Positions 1-6,359 of a stretch of DNA of 9,807 bases are shown piece after piece. A program made the position numbers and the translations under genes. The notes beneath the pieces are model-generated. The model searched no databases and was not told the DNA's origin. It was given only the letters and a program-made list of their open reading frames with translations. The first letter of the stretch is position 1; each line of letters starts with the position of its first letter. This DNA comes from JBFXAN01 sp050184225. Its GTDB lineage: Bacteria; Chloroflexota; Dehalococcoidia; CAUJGQ01. The stretch lies in assembly GCA_050184225.1 (NCBI GenBank), contig JBFXAN010000218.1, positions 1 through 9,807 of the forward strand, given 5' to 3'.

Positions 1-2467
1 TGGCGATGTGGCGCTCGACCGTGTGCACGCTGAGGACCAACTGCGCCGCGATCTCCTTGCTGGTGCGGCCGCCGGCGAGCAGGCGCAGCACCTCGACCTC
101 ACGCGCCGAGAGACCGTCGGGACGGGTCGCCGTTGGCTGACCTGACGGCGTCATCACAGTCGGAGTCTCGCCGGCGCCATCCGCCGCCGGCCCCATTGAT
201 CGGTCGCGGCCGGTTGCATAGTTGATCGCCGCGTCCAGAGACATTGAGTGGCCGGTGGCCCAGGCGGCGGCAAACGCTGCCTCGTCGAGTGCCGCACGGA
301 CGATGGCCACGTCTCGGTCATGAATCTCGCGGTCGCCGGCGGGCAGGACCGCACCGATCCGGTCGCGGGTCGCCTCGGCAGCGCCGAACAACCGGGCCGC
401 GCGTTCGGGCTGCCGTTTGGTGACGGCGAGTGCGGCCCAGGCTTCGAGCGCGTAACCGAGGCCGCGGGTGTCGCCGATCTCAGTGAAGGTCGTCAGACAC
501 TGCTCCAGATACGAGCGCGCCGCCGCAACGTCGCCCTGACGCAGCGCCACGGATCCCAGGTTTACGAGCGACGGGCCGAGGTCTTTCTCGCCGACGGCCT
601 GCGCGATCACCAGGGATTCTTCCAGCCAGGCGCGTGCCGGTGCATAGTCACCGCGCAGACGGGCGACGTTTCCCAGGTTGACGAGGCAAACATGGATTCC
701 CCAGTCGTCCTGCAATTGCCGGCGGATCGCGAGGCTCTCCGCATAGAAGTCGTGCGCCGCGGCATAGTCGCCTTGATCGCTGGTGAGATTGCCCAGGCTG
801 GTGAGGGAGTAGGCCACCCCCGCGTGGTTGCCCGCTTCCCGTTTCAACGCCAGGCTCTCCTCGTGGTACCGGCGTGACCGCGCGTACTCCCCACGCATCT
901 GGGCGATAATGCCAAGGTTATTCAGCGAGGCCGCGACATCGAGCGGATTGCCCAACCCACGCCGGAGCGCAAGACCCTGCTCGTGCAGGGCGTGTGCCGC
1001 GTCATAGTCGCCCTGGTACATCGCCAGATTGCCGGCTCCGTTGAGCGCCTTTGCCCGCGCGGGTGTCGGATCGCCGGCATCCGGCATTGCCAGCAGCGCC
1101 GTCAGGATCCGGCGGCCCTCGTTCAGATGGCCGCGCAATCGCCAGAACCGCCAGAGCGCGCCACCGAGCCGCAGCCCGCGCTCGCCATCGCCCCGCGCCA
1201 TCGCCCAGTCCAGCGCCGCGCGCAGGTTGTCGTGGTCGGCCTCCAGACGTTCAAGCCAGGTTGCTTGCTCCGGGCTGCTGAGCCTCGGCTCAGATTCCTC
1301 CGCGAACGTGAGGAAGAAGTCGGCATGCCGTCGTCGGGCTGTTTCGATCTCGCCGCTCGCGGTGAGCTGTTCCAGCGCGAACTCGCGGATCATCTCCAGC
1401 AGCCGCAGGCGCGACTCCTTGCCCGAGGTTTGCCCCCGATACACGAAGTTGTGGTCGAGAAGCGAATCCAGCACGTCGAGGAGGGCAGGCTCGGGGATGT
1501 CCGCGGCCGGCTCTCCGCCCGCGACGGCCTCAATCGCCGCCAATGTGCAGCCGCCGGCGAAGACGGCAAGCCTCCGGTAGATGGCCTGCTCTTCCTTGCT
1601 GAGCAGATCGTAGCCCCAGGCGATCGCCGCGCGAAGCGTGCGTTGACGGTCCGGCAGATCGCGGGCACCACTTGTCAGCAGGGCCAGGCGTCGCTCGAGT
1701 CGTTCCACGATCTCGCTGGGCGTCAGGAGCTTGATCCGAGCTGCGGCCAGCTCGATCGCGAGCGGCAATCCGTCCAGCCGGTTGCAGATCGCGGCGACAT
1801 CGGCGGCGTTCGCGCTGTCCAACCGGAAATCGGGCGCAACCGCCCCCGCGCGCTGGACGAACAACTGCACTGCTGGCGAGCGTTCGACGGCGGCGAGGTC
1901 CGCCTGCTGCGCCGGATCCGGCAGCACCAGCGGCGCCAGGGGAGACTCATATTCCCAGCGCAGGCGGAGCGGCGTGCGGCTGGTTACCAGCACGGTGAGC
2001 GCGGGGCAGGCGGCAAGGAGCGCGGCGACGCTCACGCCGGCAGGCAGCACCTGCTCGAAGTTATCGAGGAGCAGAAGCGCCTGTCTCTCGTGGAGGTAGC
2101 CGCCAATGGTGTCCTCCAGCGTTTGAGCGCCGTCCTCGCGGACACCGAGCGCGTGGGCAATCGCAGGGACCACGGCGTCGGGGTCGCGCACGGATTCGAG
2201 GGGGACGAACCAGACGCCGTCACCGAAGTCGTCGAGTGTTGTCTCAGCGAGAGCGAGGGCGAGGCGGGTCTTGCCCGTGCCGGGCGGGCCGGTGAGGGTG
2301 AGCAGACGGATGTCCGGATCGAGCAACCTCGCTTGCAGTGCGGCAAGATCAGCGTCGCGGCCGATCAGCGGCGTTGGTTGCAGCGGAAGGTCATGCGTGG
2401 GGCGGTCAGGCTGCTCGTGCGGGCGAAGGGCGATCGGCGTGGTGAGCGCAGAGGGACGAGCAACCAT
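1..2467 (-). CDS. STAND ATPase-TPR-LuxR family transcriptional regulator (C-terminus beyond window)
   Basis: Predicted cytoplasmic signal-responsive transcription factor, read as one uninterrupted frame of 822 codons from ATG at 2467 to the left edge. Visible domains in order: an NTPase with Walker A GPPGTGKT at residues 60-67, a Walker B-like LLLLDNFEQ and the GLPLAIELAAAR motif of NB-ARC/AfsR-type ATPases; a winged-helix-like segment with LRLLEMIREFALEQL near residue 355; about five TPR units of roughly 40 residues (about 475-675) of the form LGxxAxxxGDYAxAxxxxEESL; and the LuxR/GerE helix-turn-helix from about residue 784 (LSAREVEVLRLLAGG, then VHTVERHIA). The protein is cut at the last recognition-helix residues, so about 25-35 residues are missing by comparison with the paralogue at 3506-6157. 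The start is supported by an in-frame stop just upstream, GGAGAGG about 10 bases before the ATG, and alignment with the paralogue's start. In this architecture the TPR usually senses, the ATPase switches and the HTH binds DNA; the ligand and targets are not visible. Confidence 0.93.
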   Translation of the reverse strand, partial: MVARPSALTTPIALRPHEQPDRPTHDLPLQPTPLIGRDADLAALQARLLDPDIRLLTLTGPPGTGKTRLALALAETTLDDFGDGVWFVPLESVRDPDAVVPAIAHALGVREDGAQTLEDTIGGYLHERQALLLLDNFEQVLPAGVSVAALLAACPALTVLVTSRTPLRLRWEYESPLAPLVLPDPAQQADLAAVERSPAVQLFVQRAGAVAPDFRLDSANAADVAAICNRLDGLPLAIELAAARIKLLTPSEIVERLERRLALLTSGARDLPDRQRTLRAAIAWGYDLLSKEEQAIYRRLAVFAGGCTLAAIEAVAGGEPAADIPEPALLDVLDSLLDHNFVYRGQTSGKESRLRLLEMIREFALEQLTASGEIETARRRHADFFLTFAEESEPRLSSPEQATWLERLEADHDNLRAALDWAMARGDGERGLRLGGALWRFWRLRGHLNEGRRILTALLAMPDAGDPTPARAKALNGAGNLAMYQGDYDAAHALHEQGLALRRGLGNPLDVAASLNNLGIIAQMRGEYARSRRYHEESLALKREAGNHAGVAYSLTSLGNLTSDQGDYAAAHDFYAESLAIRRQLQDDWGIHVCLVNLGNVARLRGDYAPARAWLEESLVIAQAVGEKDLGPSLVNLGSVALRQGDVAAARSYLEQCLTTFTEIGDTRGLGYALEAWAALAVTKRQPERAARLFGAAEATRDRIGAVLPAGDREIHDRDVAIVRAALDEAAFAAAWATGHSMSLDAAINYATGRDRSMGPAADGAGETPTVMTPSGQPTATRPDGLSAREVEVLRLLAGGRTSKEIAAQLVLSVHTVERHIA

Positions 2468-2515
2468 CGCGCCTCGACCTCTCCTCAGGGTTCACCGATC
2501 TCCTGACTCGTGGGC

Positions 2516-2548
2516 AGTATAGCGCAGGGGAGCGCCGGCCGGTGTGAC
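2516..2548 (-). promoter_or_regulatory. Putative promoter of the left LuxR regulator
   Basis: On the minus strand TATACT (2521-2516) is a strong -10 match, ending 48 bases before the ATG at 2467. No TTGACA-like -35 lies at 16-18 bases. Instead GTCACA (2548-2543) lies 21 bases upstream of the -10. The paralogous regulator has the same -10 hexamer at a similar distance from its ATG, with GTCACG 21 bases upstream, so the assignment rests partly on that conservation. Confidence 0.5.
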
Positions 2549-2615
2549 GGTGGACCATCGAGCTGCCGATCATCCGGAGACTCCGCCGAAGCGTCGCGGC
2601 CTGAGCGATGCGCAC

Positions 2616-2653
2616 GGGCGACGAAGCGGCGCCTCCCGCCGGCTCCGTCGCCC
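2616..2653. repeat. 12-bp imperfect inverted repeat, hairpin
   Basis: GGGCGACGAAGC (2616-2627) pairs with GCTCCGTCGCCC (2642-2653) with one A/C mismatch, which becomes a G:U pair in minus-strand RNA. The 14-base loop can extend the stem with GGCG/CGCC (2628-2631 with 2637-2640). It lies 162 bases past the stop of the 61-aa gene and upstream of the left regulator's promoter. No U-tract follows on either strand, so it is at best a weak or factor-dependent terminator. Confidence 0.4.
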
Positions 2654-2814
2654 GGATGAGCTTCTCACATGCGTCGGGGCGTCGCGCTGCAACCCCCTCA
2701 ATTCGCGCCACATCCAACGCCCGGCTTGGACCCAAAGGGCTGGATGCCATCGCCGGCGCCGCCTGGTTTGCTCGTGCCGGCGTCGACGCTGCGACTGTCC
2801 CTGGTCGAGTCAGC

Positions 2815-3000
2815 TCACTTTTCAACGGTGCTGTAGGCTGAGGCCCGATCCCCGAGTACGCCGCCGGACGCGCCACCGGCGTGGGCGGTGCCGGCCAGCG
2901 GCGCGGCGATGGCGCTGAGCGTGATGGCGAGGGCCGCCAGCAGCGCCAGTGTGGTCCGCCGCGCCGTTCGTGTCCTTGTGTGTACCTGCATGGTTGTCAT
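2815..3000 (-). CDS. Small predicted secreted peptide, 61 aa, Sec-type signal
   Basis: No family is recognised. The frame encodes a short threonine/arginine-rich basic N-terminus (RTRTARR around residues 9-15), a hydrophobic Ala/Leu core (about 17-36) and an A-H-A signal peptidase I-like site ending at residue 41. That leaves a mature peptide of about 20 residues beginning GGASGG and ending in lysine. It has no cysteine and would be exported unless the signal acts as a membrane anchor. The ATG at 3000 is chosen because GGAG lies 9 bases upstream; an in-frame ATG at 3021 has no ribosome-binding sequence, and one at 2991 is possible. The gene is codirectional with both regulators and lies between the 57-aa peptide gene and the left regulator. 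A charged start, hydrophobic core and AxA site in that order are unlikely by chance, but 61 codons are too few for certainty. Confidence 0.6.
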   Translation of the reverse strand: MTTMQVHTRTRTARRTTLALLAALAITLSAIAAPLAGTAHAGGASGGVLGDRASAYSTVEK

Positions 3001-3069
3001 GGCATTTGACTCCGTAGTCATGTTTTGGATGGGTCGTGTGCTGTTGTGAGTAGACCTATGCCCGATCGG

Positions 3070-3143
3070 CGTGGTGGCACCGAGGACCGTGGGGTGTGAG
3101 CGGTGCTGCCCGTTCGCACTCCGCGGACCTCGGCGCCACCACG
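3070..3143. repeat. 74-base near-perfect palindrome (hairpin) between the two small secreted-peptide genes
   Basis: Arms 3070-3102 and 3111-3143 (33 bases each) surround an 8-base loop, GTGCTGCC. Counting outside in, C:G, then GTGGTGGC with GCCACCAC, an A/C mismatch, CCGAGG with CCTCGG, an A/A mismatch, CCG with CGG, then 13 further pairs of which four are G:T. As plus-strand RNA only two positions fail to pair; as minus-strand RNA the four G:T pairs become A/C mismatches and one mismatch becomes G:U. It begins 21 bases after the stop of the 57-aa gene and lies upstream of the 61-aa gene, where it could terminate or protect transcripts. No T-run follows on either strand, so a mobile or dispersed palindrome is equally plausible. 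Confidence 0.75.
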
Positions 3144-3164
3144 AGGTTTGGCGTCAGCGTGCCG

Positions 3165-3338
3165 CTAGTTCTGATGGCACGCCGTGCCGCTGGGTGTCCG
3201 CCAGCCGTAACAGGTGTTGTAATCGGAGAGGGGGTCGGCGGAGGCGGGTCCTGCCGTGAACGTGGCCACCGGCGCCCCGACCACGCTCAGCGTCACCAGT
3301 CCGGCGAGCAGCGTGCGCTTCCATCCTGCGAGCTTCAT
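3165..3338 (-). CDS. Small predicted secreted peptide, 57 aa, two cysteines in mature part
   Basis: No family is recognised. The frame starts MKLAGWKR (basic N-region), continues with a hydrophobic core (LLAGLVTLSVVGAPVA) and has an A-S-A site, the pattern of a Sec signal cleaved by signal peptidase I. The predicted mature peptide is about 23 residues, starts DPLSDY, and has two cysteines 11 positions apart that could form one disulfide outside the cell. The start is well supported: AGGAG sits 7 bases before the ATG at 3338; an adjacent ATG at 3341 would have 4-base spacing and add one Met. The stop is TAG at 3165-3167. It lies 167 bases downstream of the 883-aa regulator on the same strand and is followed at once by a large hairpin. 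It may be a signalling peptide, a small secreted effector or a bacteriocin-like peptide; nothing in the sequence decides. Confidence 0.68.
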   Translation of the reverse strand: MKLAGWKRTLLAGLVTLSVVGAPVATFTAGPASADPLSDYNTCYGWRTPSGTACHQN

Positions 3339-3355
3339 CATCAGTCTCCTGTCTG

Positions 3356-3413
3356 GGTGCTCCGATGGATTCGGCGGCTCTGGCCGCGCGTGGAGCACCT
3401 CACGATTCCACGC
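3356..3413 (-). promoter_or_regulatory. Two mutually exclusive hairpins in the leader of the 57-aa peptide gene
   Basis: GGTGCTCC (3356-3363) is perfectly complementary to GGAGCACC (3392-3399). The second segment overlaps another stem, GCGTGGA (3388-3394) with TCCACGC (3407-3413). Only one can form at a time. The downstream member in transcription ends 6 bases before the AGGAG ribosome-binding sequence at 3350-3346. This is the geometry of an attenuator or translational switch, but the stems are only 7-8 bp and no U-tract is present. Confidence 0.35.
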
Positions 3414-3505
3414 TAGTGCCTGGCCATGCCGTCGCCATCGGGGGAAGCCTGTACTACACGCGTGGTTCGCGAAGATGGGGGAAACCCCGTAGGCCCACAG
3501 GGTGC

Positions 3506-6157
3506 TCAGGCGTCGGAGGGCGCAACGAGGGCGTGGTGAAAGGCGTACGCCGTGGCGTCCGCTCGGCCGCGGGCGCCGATCTTGGCGTAGAGATTGGAAA
3601 CGTGGCGCTCGACGGTCTTTTCGCTGATGACGAGTGCAGCGGCGATCTCCCGGGTGCTCTTGCCCGCGGCGATCAGGCGCAGCACCTCCACCTCGCGCGC
3701 GGTGAGGCCGGCGGGAAGGCCGGTGTCAGCACCGCCGGCAGTCGGTGGCCGCGGACCGACCGGCGTGGGTTCCCCGCGATCCTCGTCCGCCCGGAGACCT
3801 TCGGTGATGGCTTCCTCCAAGGACATCGCCCGGCCCGCGGACCACGCCGCGGCGAAGGCGTCCTCGCCCAGCGTCGCGCGCACGGCTGCCATCCCAGCCT
3901 CATGCTCGGCGCGCTCCGACGGCGGGATGACGTACCCGATCGCCTCGCGCAGCGCCGCCGCCGCTCCCAGCAGCCGGGCGGCCCGCGCCGACTGTGCCGG
4001 CGTTCCGGCGATGCGTGCCAGACCGACCAGGCAGTTCGTGATACCCAACGTCGAGACCAGCTCCCGCGACAGCGCTACGCTCTCCTCCCAGCAAGCGCGG
4101 GCAGTGGCGTGCTCGCCCTGATCCTCCGCCACCATGCCGAGCGCGTGCAGCGACCACGCGATGCCGTGGCGGTCGCCGAGCGCGCGCCGGAGTTCCAGGC
4201 TCTCCTCGATGGAGGCGCGCGCCGCGGCGATGTCACCTCGCGAGCGGGCGGCCAGGGCCAGGTTCCAGAGTGAATAAGCAATGGCAGACCGATCGCCCAG
4301 CCCGCGCCGGAGCGCGAGGCCTTCGGCGCAGAGCGCGCCGGCCGCGATGTGGTCGCCCGTCACGTTGGCCAGGTTCCCCAATGCATCGAGCGACGCGGCG
4401 ATACCCAATGTGTCCCCCAGTCCCCGCCGCAGACTGAGGCTTTCTTCGTAGGACGACCGCGCCGCCGCGTAGTCGCCCTGTTCGATGGCGACGGTTCCCA
4501 GGTTGTAGAGCGCGACGGCGATCCGCCAGTCATCCCCCAGCTCACGCACCAACGCTAGGGCCTCCGCGAAGTGGCTGCGTCCCGTGGCGTAGTCACCCTG
4601 CCGGACGGCGATTGTCCCCAGCGTGTTGAGCGTAGCGGCGATCTCGCGCTTGTCGCCCAACTCCTGCTGAAGCGCGAGGCTCTCTTCGGCGAACGCGCGG
4701 GCGGCGGGGAAGTCCGCCTGGGACCACGCGAGTCTGGCGGCGGCATGGAGCGCCAGCGCGCGCGGTCGCATCGGCGCTGCCCGACCGGCGGCCAGCGCCC
4801 GCTCCAGCCAGCGCCGCCCTTCGCTCAGGTGCCCGCGCATCAACCAGAGACGCCCCAGCGCCGCACCCAGCCGCAGCGCCGGCTCCGCGTCGCCCTGCTC
4901 CAATTCCCAGGCGAGCGCGGCGCGGAAGTTGTCGTGCTCCGCGTCCAGACGGTCGAGCCAGGCGGTCTGCTCGGCGCCGGTGAGCTGCGGCTCTGCTGTC
5001 TCCGCCAGCGCGAGGAAGTAGGCGGCGTGGCGACCGGCAGCCGCCTCACGCTCGCCGTTCGTGGTCAGTTGCTCCAGCGCGAACGCGCGGATGGTCTCCA
5101 GCATCCGCAGGCGCGGCTCGCCCGACGGCTCCGCGTCGCGCCGGAGCAGGCTCTGGTCCGCGAGTGAGACGAGGTGGTCGAGCGCTGTCGGTCCAGTCTC
5201 GCCGGTCCCGAATCCCTCGGCCACGGCCTCCGCTGCCGCAAACGAGCAGCCGCCCGCAAAGATACCTATCTGCCGAAAGAGCGCCTGCTCTTCTCCCGAG
5301 AGCAGGTCGTAGCTCCAGCTGATCGCGGTGCGCAGGGCGCGCTGGCGGTCGGGCAGATCGCGCGGTCCGTCCGTGAGCACGGTCAATCGCTGCTCCAGAC
5401 GCTCCAGGATGGCGCGCGGCGGCAACAGCTTGACGCGGGCGGCGGCAAGCTCAATTGCCAACGGCAACCCGTCCAGCTCGTAGCAGATCGTGGCGATGTC
5501 GGTCGCGTTCTCGGCGACGAGGTGAAAGTTGGGCGACACAGCGCGCGCCCGCTGGATGAAGAGTTGCGCCGCCGCGGCTTGGGCGACGGCATCGCGGTCG
5601 AGGAAGCGGTCCCGATCGGGCAGAGACAACGGCGCGACCGGAAACTCGTATTCCCAGCGGAGACGGAGCGGCGCGCGGCTGGTGACCAGGACCTTGAGGC
5701 GTGGCGACGCGGTCAGGAGCGCCGCGACCTGCACGCCGGCTACCAGCACCTGCTCGAAATTGTCCAGCACAAGCAACCGCTCTTGATCGACGAGGAAGTC
5801 CGTCAGCGCCGCATCGAGCGGCCGGCCCGCCGTCTCACGAACGTTGAGCGTCTGAGCGATGGCGGCAATCACGCCGTCGGGGCTGCGCACGGTTTCCAAC
5901 TCCACGAACCAGACACCATCGTCGAACTCGGCGGTGATGTCATCGGCGACCGCGATCGCCAGACGGGTCTTGCCGGTGCCGGGCGGGCCGGTGAGTGTGA
6001 GCAGATGCACGTTCGGGTCGAGCAGCCGTTCCTGGAGTGCGGCGAGATCGCTGTCGCGGCCGATCAGCGGCGTGGGCTGCAGCGGGAGGTTGTGCGGCGG
6101 GCGCGCGGGTTCGCGGAGTGGTATGGGCGTGTCGCGGCGGCTTGGGCGGGTGACCAT
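3506..6157 (-). CDS. STAND ATPase-TPR-LuxR family transcriptional regulator, 883 aa, complete
   Basis: Paralogue of the regulator at 1-2467, with the same architecture over full length. Walker A GPPGTGKT is at residues 57-64; Walker B LLVLDNFEQ has its aspartate at about residue 132; ATPase-associated LDGLPLAIELAAAR and LRMLETIRAFALEQL follow. About six TPR units of roughly 40 residues span about 460-700 (GDYATGRSHFAEAL, GDYAAARSSYEESL, GDIAAARASIEESL). The C-terminal LuxR/GerE domain is complete at about 817-883 (GLTAREVEVLRLIAAGKS, then SEKTVERHVSNLYAKIGARG). No N-terminal HTH, receiver, kinase or membrane segment is visible, so it is probably a cytoplasmic one-component regulator gated by ATP and a TPR-bound ligand. 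The frame stays open up to an ATG at 6262, but 6157 is preferred: the homology with the paralogue begins exactly there, the leader bases match too, and a good -10 lies at 6208-6203 inside the longer frame. The ribosome-binding site is weak (GTGGAAA). The S9 peptidase gene is divergent; the 57-aa secreted peptide gene follows on the same strand. Confidence 0.94.
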   Translation of the reverse strand: MVTRPSRRDTPIPLREPARPPHNLPLQPTPLIGRDSDLAALQERLLDPNVHLLTLTGPPGTGKTRLAIAVADDITAEFDDGVWFVELETVRSPDGVIAAIAQTLNVRETAGRPLDAALTDFLVDQERLLVLDNFEQVLVAGVQVAALLTASPRLKVLVTSRAPLRLRWEYEFPVAPLSLPDRDRFLDRDAVAQAAAAQLFIQRARAVSPNFHLVAENATDIATICYELDGLPLAIELAAARVKLLPPRAILERLEQRLTVLTDGPRDLPDRQRALRTAISWSYDLLSGEEQALFRQIGIFAGGCSFAAAEAVAEGFGTGETGPTALDHLVSLADQSLLRRDAEPSGEPRLRMLETIRAFALEQLTTNGEREAAAGRHAAYFLALAETAEPQLTGAEQTAWLDRLDAEHDNFRAALAWELEQGDAEPALRLGAALGRLWLMRGHLSEGRRWLERALAAGRAAPMRPRALALHAAARLAWSQADFPAARAFAEESLALQQELGDKREIAATLNTLGTIAVRQGDYATGRSHFAEALALVRELGDDWRIAVALYNLGTVAIEQGDYAAARSSYEESLSLRRGLGDTLGIAASLDALGNLANVTGDHIAAGALCAEGLALRRGLGDRSAIAYSLWNLALAARSRGDIAAARASIEESLELRRALGDRHGIAWSLHALGMVAEDQGEHATARACWEESVALSRELVSTLGITNCLVGLARIAGTPAQSARAARLLGAAAALREAIGYVIPPSERAEHEAGMAAVRATLGEDAFAAAWSAGRAMSLEEAITEGLRADEDRGEPTPVGPRPPTAGGADTGLPAGLTAREVEVLRLIAAGKSTREIAAALVISEKTVERHVSNLYAKIGARGRADATAYAFHHALVAPSDA

Positions 6158-6202
6158 CGCGCTTCGGTTTCCACTCATTGATCGGCCGGATAGTCCGAAA
6201 GT

Positions 6203-6235
6203 AGTATACGCAGCGTCGAAGGGCAGCGACGTGAC
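6203..6235 (-). promoter_or_regulatory. Putative promoter of the 883-aa LuxR regulator
   Basis: On the minus strand TATACT (6208-6203) ends 45 bases before the ATG at 6157, with GTCACG (6235-6230) 21 bases upstream. The hexamer and spacing match those before the paralogous regulator (TATACT, 48 bases to ATG, GTCACA at 21 bases). No classical TTGACA -35 is at the usual distance. Confidence 0.5.
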
Positions 6236-6284
6236 CGGCCTTGCACACGCTCCCACGGCCACGGCCGCCAGTCGTGTGTCGTGT

Positions 6285-6320
6285 CCGTCACTCGCGCCTC
6301 CTCGATCGTGCGACTATGAT
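6285..6320 (+). promoter_or_regulatory. Putative promoter of the S9 peptidase gene
   Basis: TATGAT (6315-6320) is a good -10 match, 39 bases before the ATG at 6360. CCGTCACT (6285-6292) ends 22 bases before it, resembling the GTCAC boxes 21 bases before the -10 of both regulators. A standard -35 is not evident, and there is no experimental support. Confidence 0.4.
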
Positions 6321-6359
6321 CCTCTAGATAAGACGCAGCGGGATCCCCAGGAGTTACCG

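Larger units (their letters stand above)
2468..2814. other. Intergenic region between the 61-aa peptide gene and the left regulator
   Basis: These 347 bases hold no convincing gene. Short open frames on both strands have arginine/alanine/proline-rich translations typical of GC-rich non-coding DNA, and no domain is recognisable. What can be supported is the regulator's promoter (2516-2548), its Shine-Dalgarno-containing leader, and an imperfect hairpin at 2616-2653. Confidence 0.6.

Noticed and set aside
248..877. 209-codon plus-strand open frame
   Set aside because: Antisense to the TPR/C-terminal part of the left regulator; no recognisable domain.
983..2506. 507-codon plus-strand open frame
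   Set aside because: It is antisense to the left regulator, whose frame shows Walker A, TPR and LuxR motifs. The plus-strand translation is Arg/Gln/Gly-rich with no domain, typical of GC-rich shadow frames.
2406..2876. 156-codon minus-strand frame
   Set aside because: It runs through the left regulator's promoter and start and overlaps the 61-aa gene in another frame; no domain and compositionally like non-coding GC-rich DNA.
3342..3398. 19-20 residue extension of the small peptide gene to an ATG at 3398
   Set aside because: It would put a proline/arginine-rich stretch before the signal sequence, and the AGGAG site directly precedes the inner ATGs.
3365..4273. 302-codon plus-strand open frame over the end of the 883-aa regulator
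   Set aside because: Antisense shadow; Arg/Gly-rich with no motif, and it crosses a hairpin-containing leader.
5174..6181. 335-codon plus-strand open frame
   Set aside because: Antisense to the ATPase domain of the 883-aa regulator, with low-complexity translation.
6158..6262. 35-codon N-terminal extension of the 883-aa regulator to an ATG at 6262
   Set aside because: The paralogue has no such extension, a good -10 box lies within it, and no ribosome-binding sequence precedes 6262.
5859..6359. Upstream extension of the S9 peptidase frame
   Set aside because: It overlaps the divergent regulator and its promoter; the real start at 6360 has AGGAG at ideal spacing and begins the family's conserved N-terminus.
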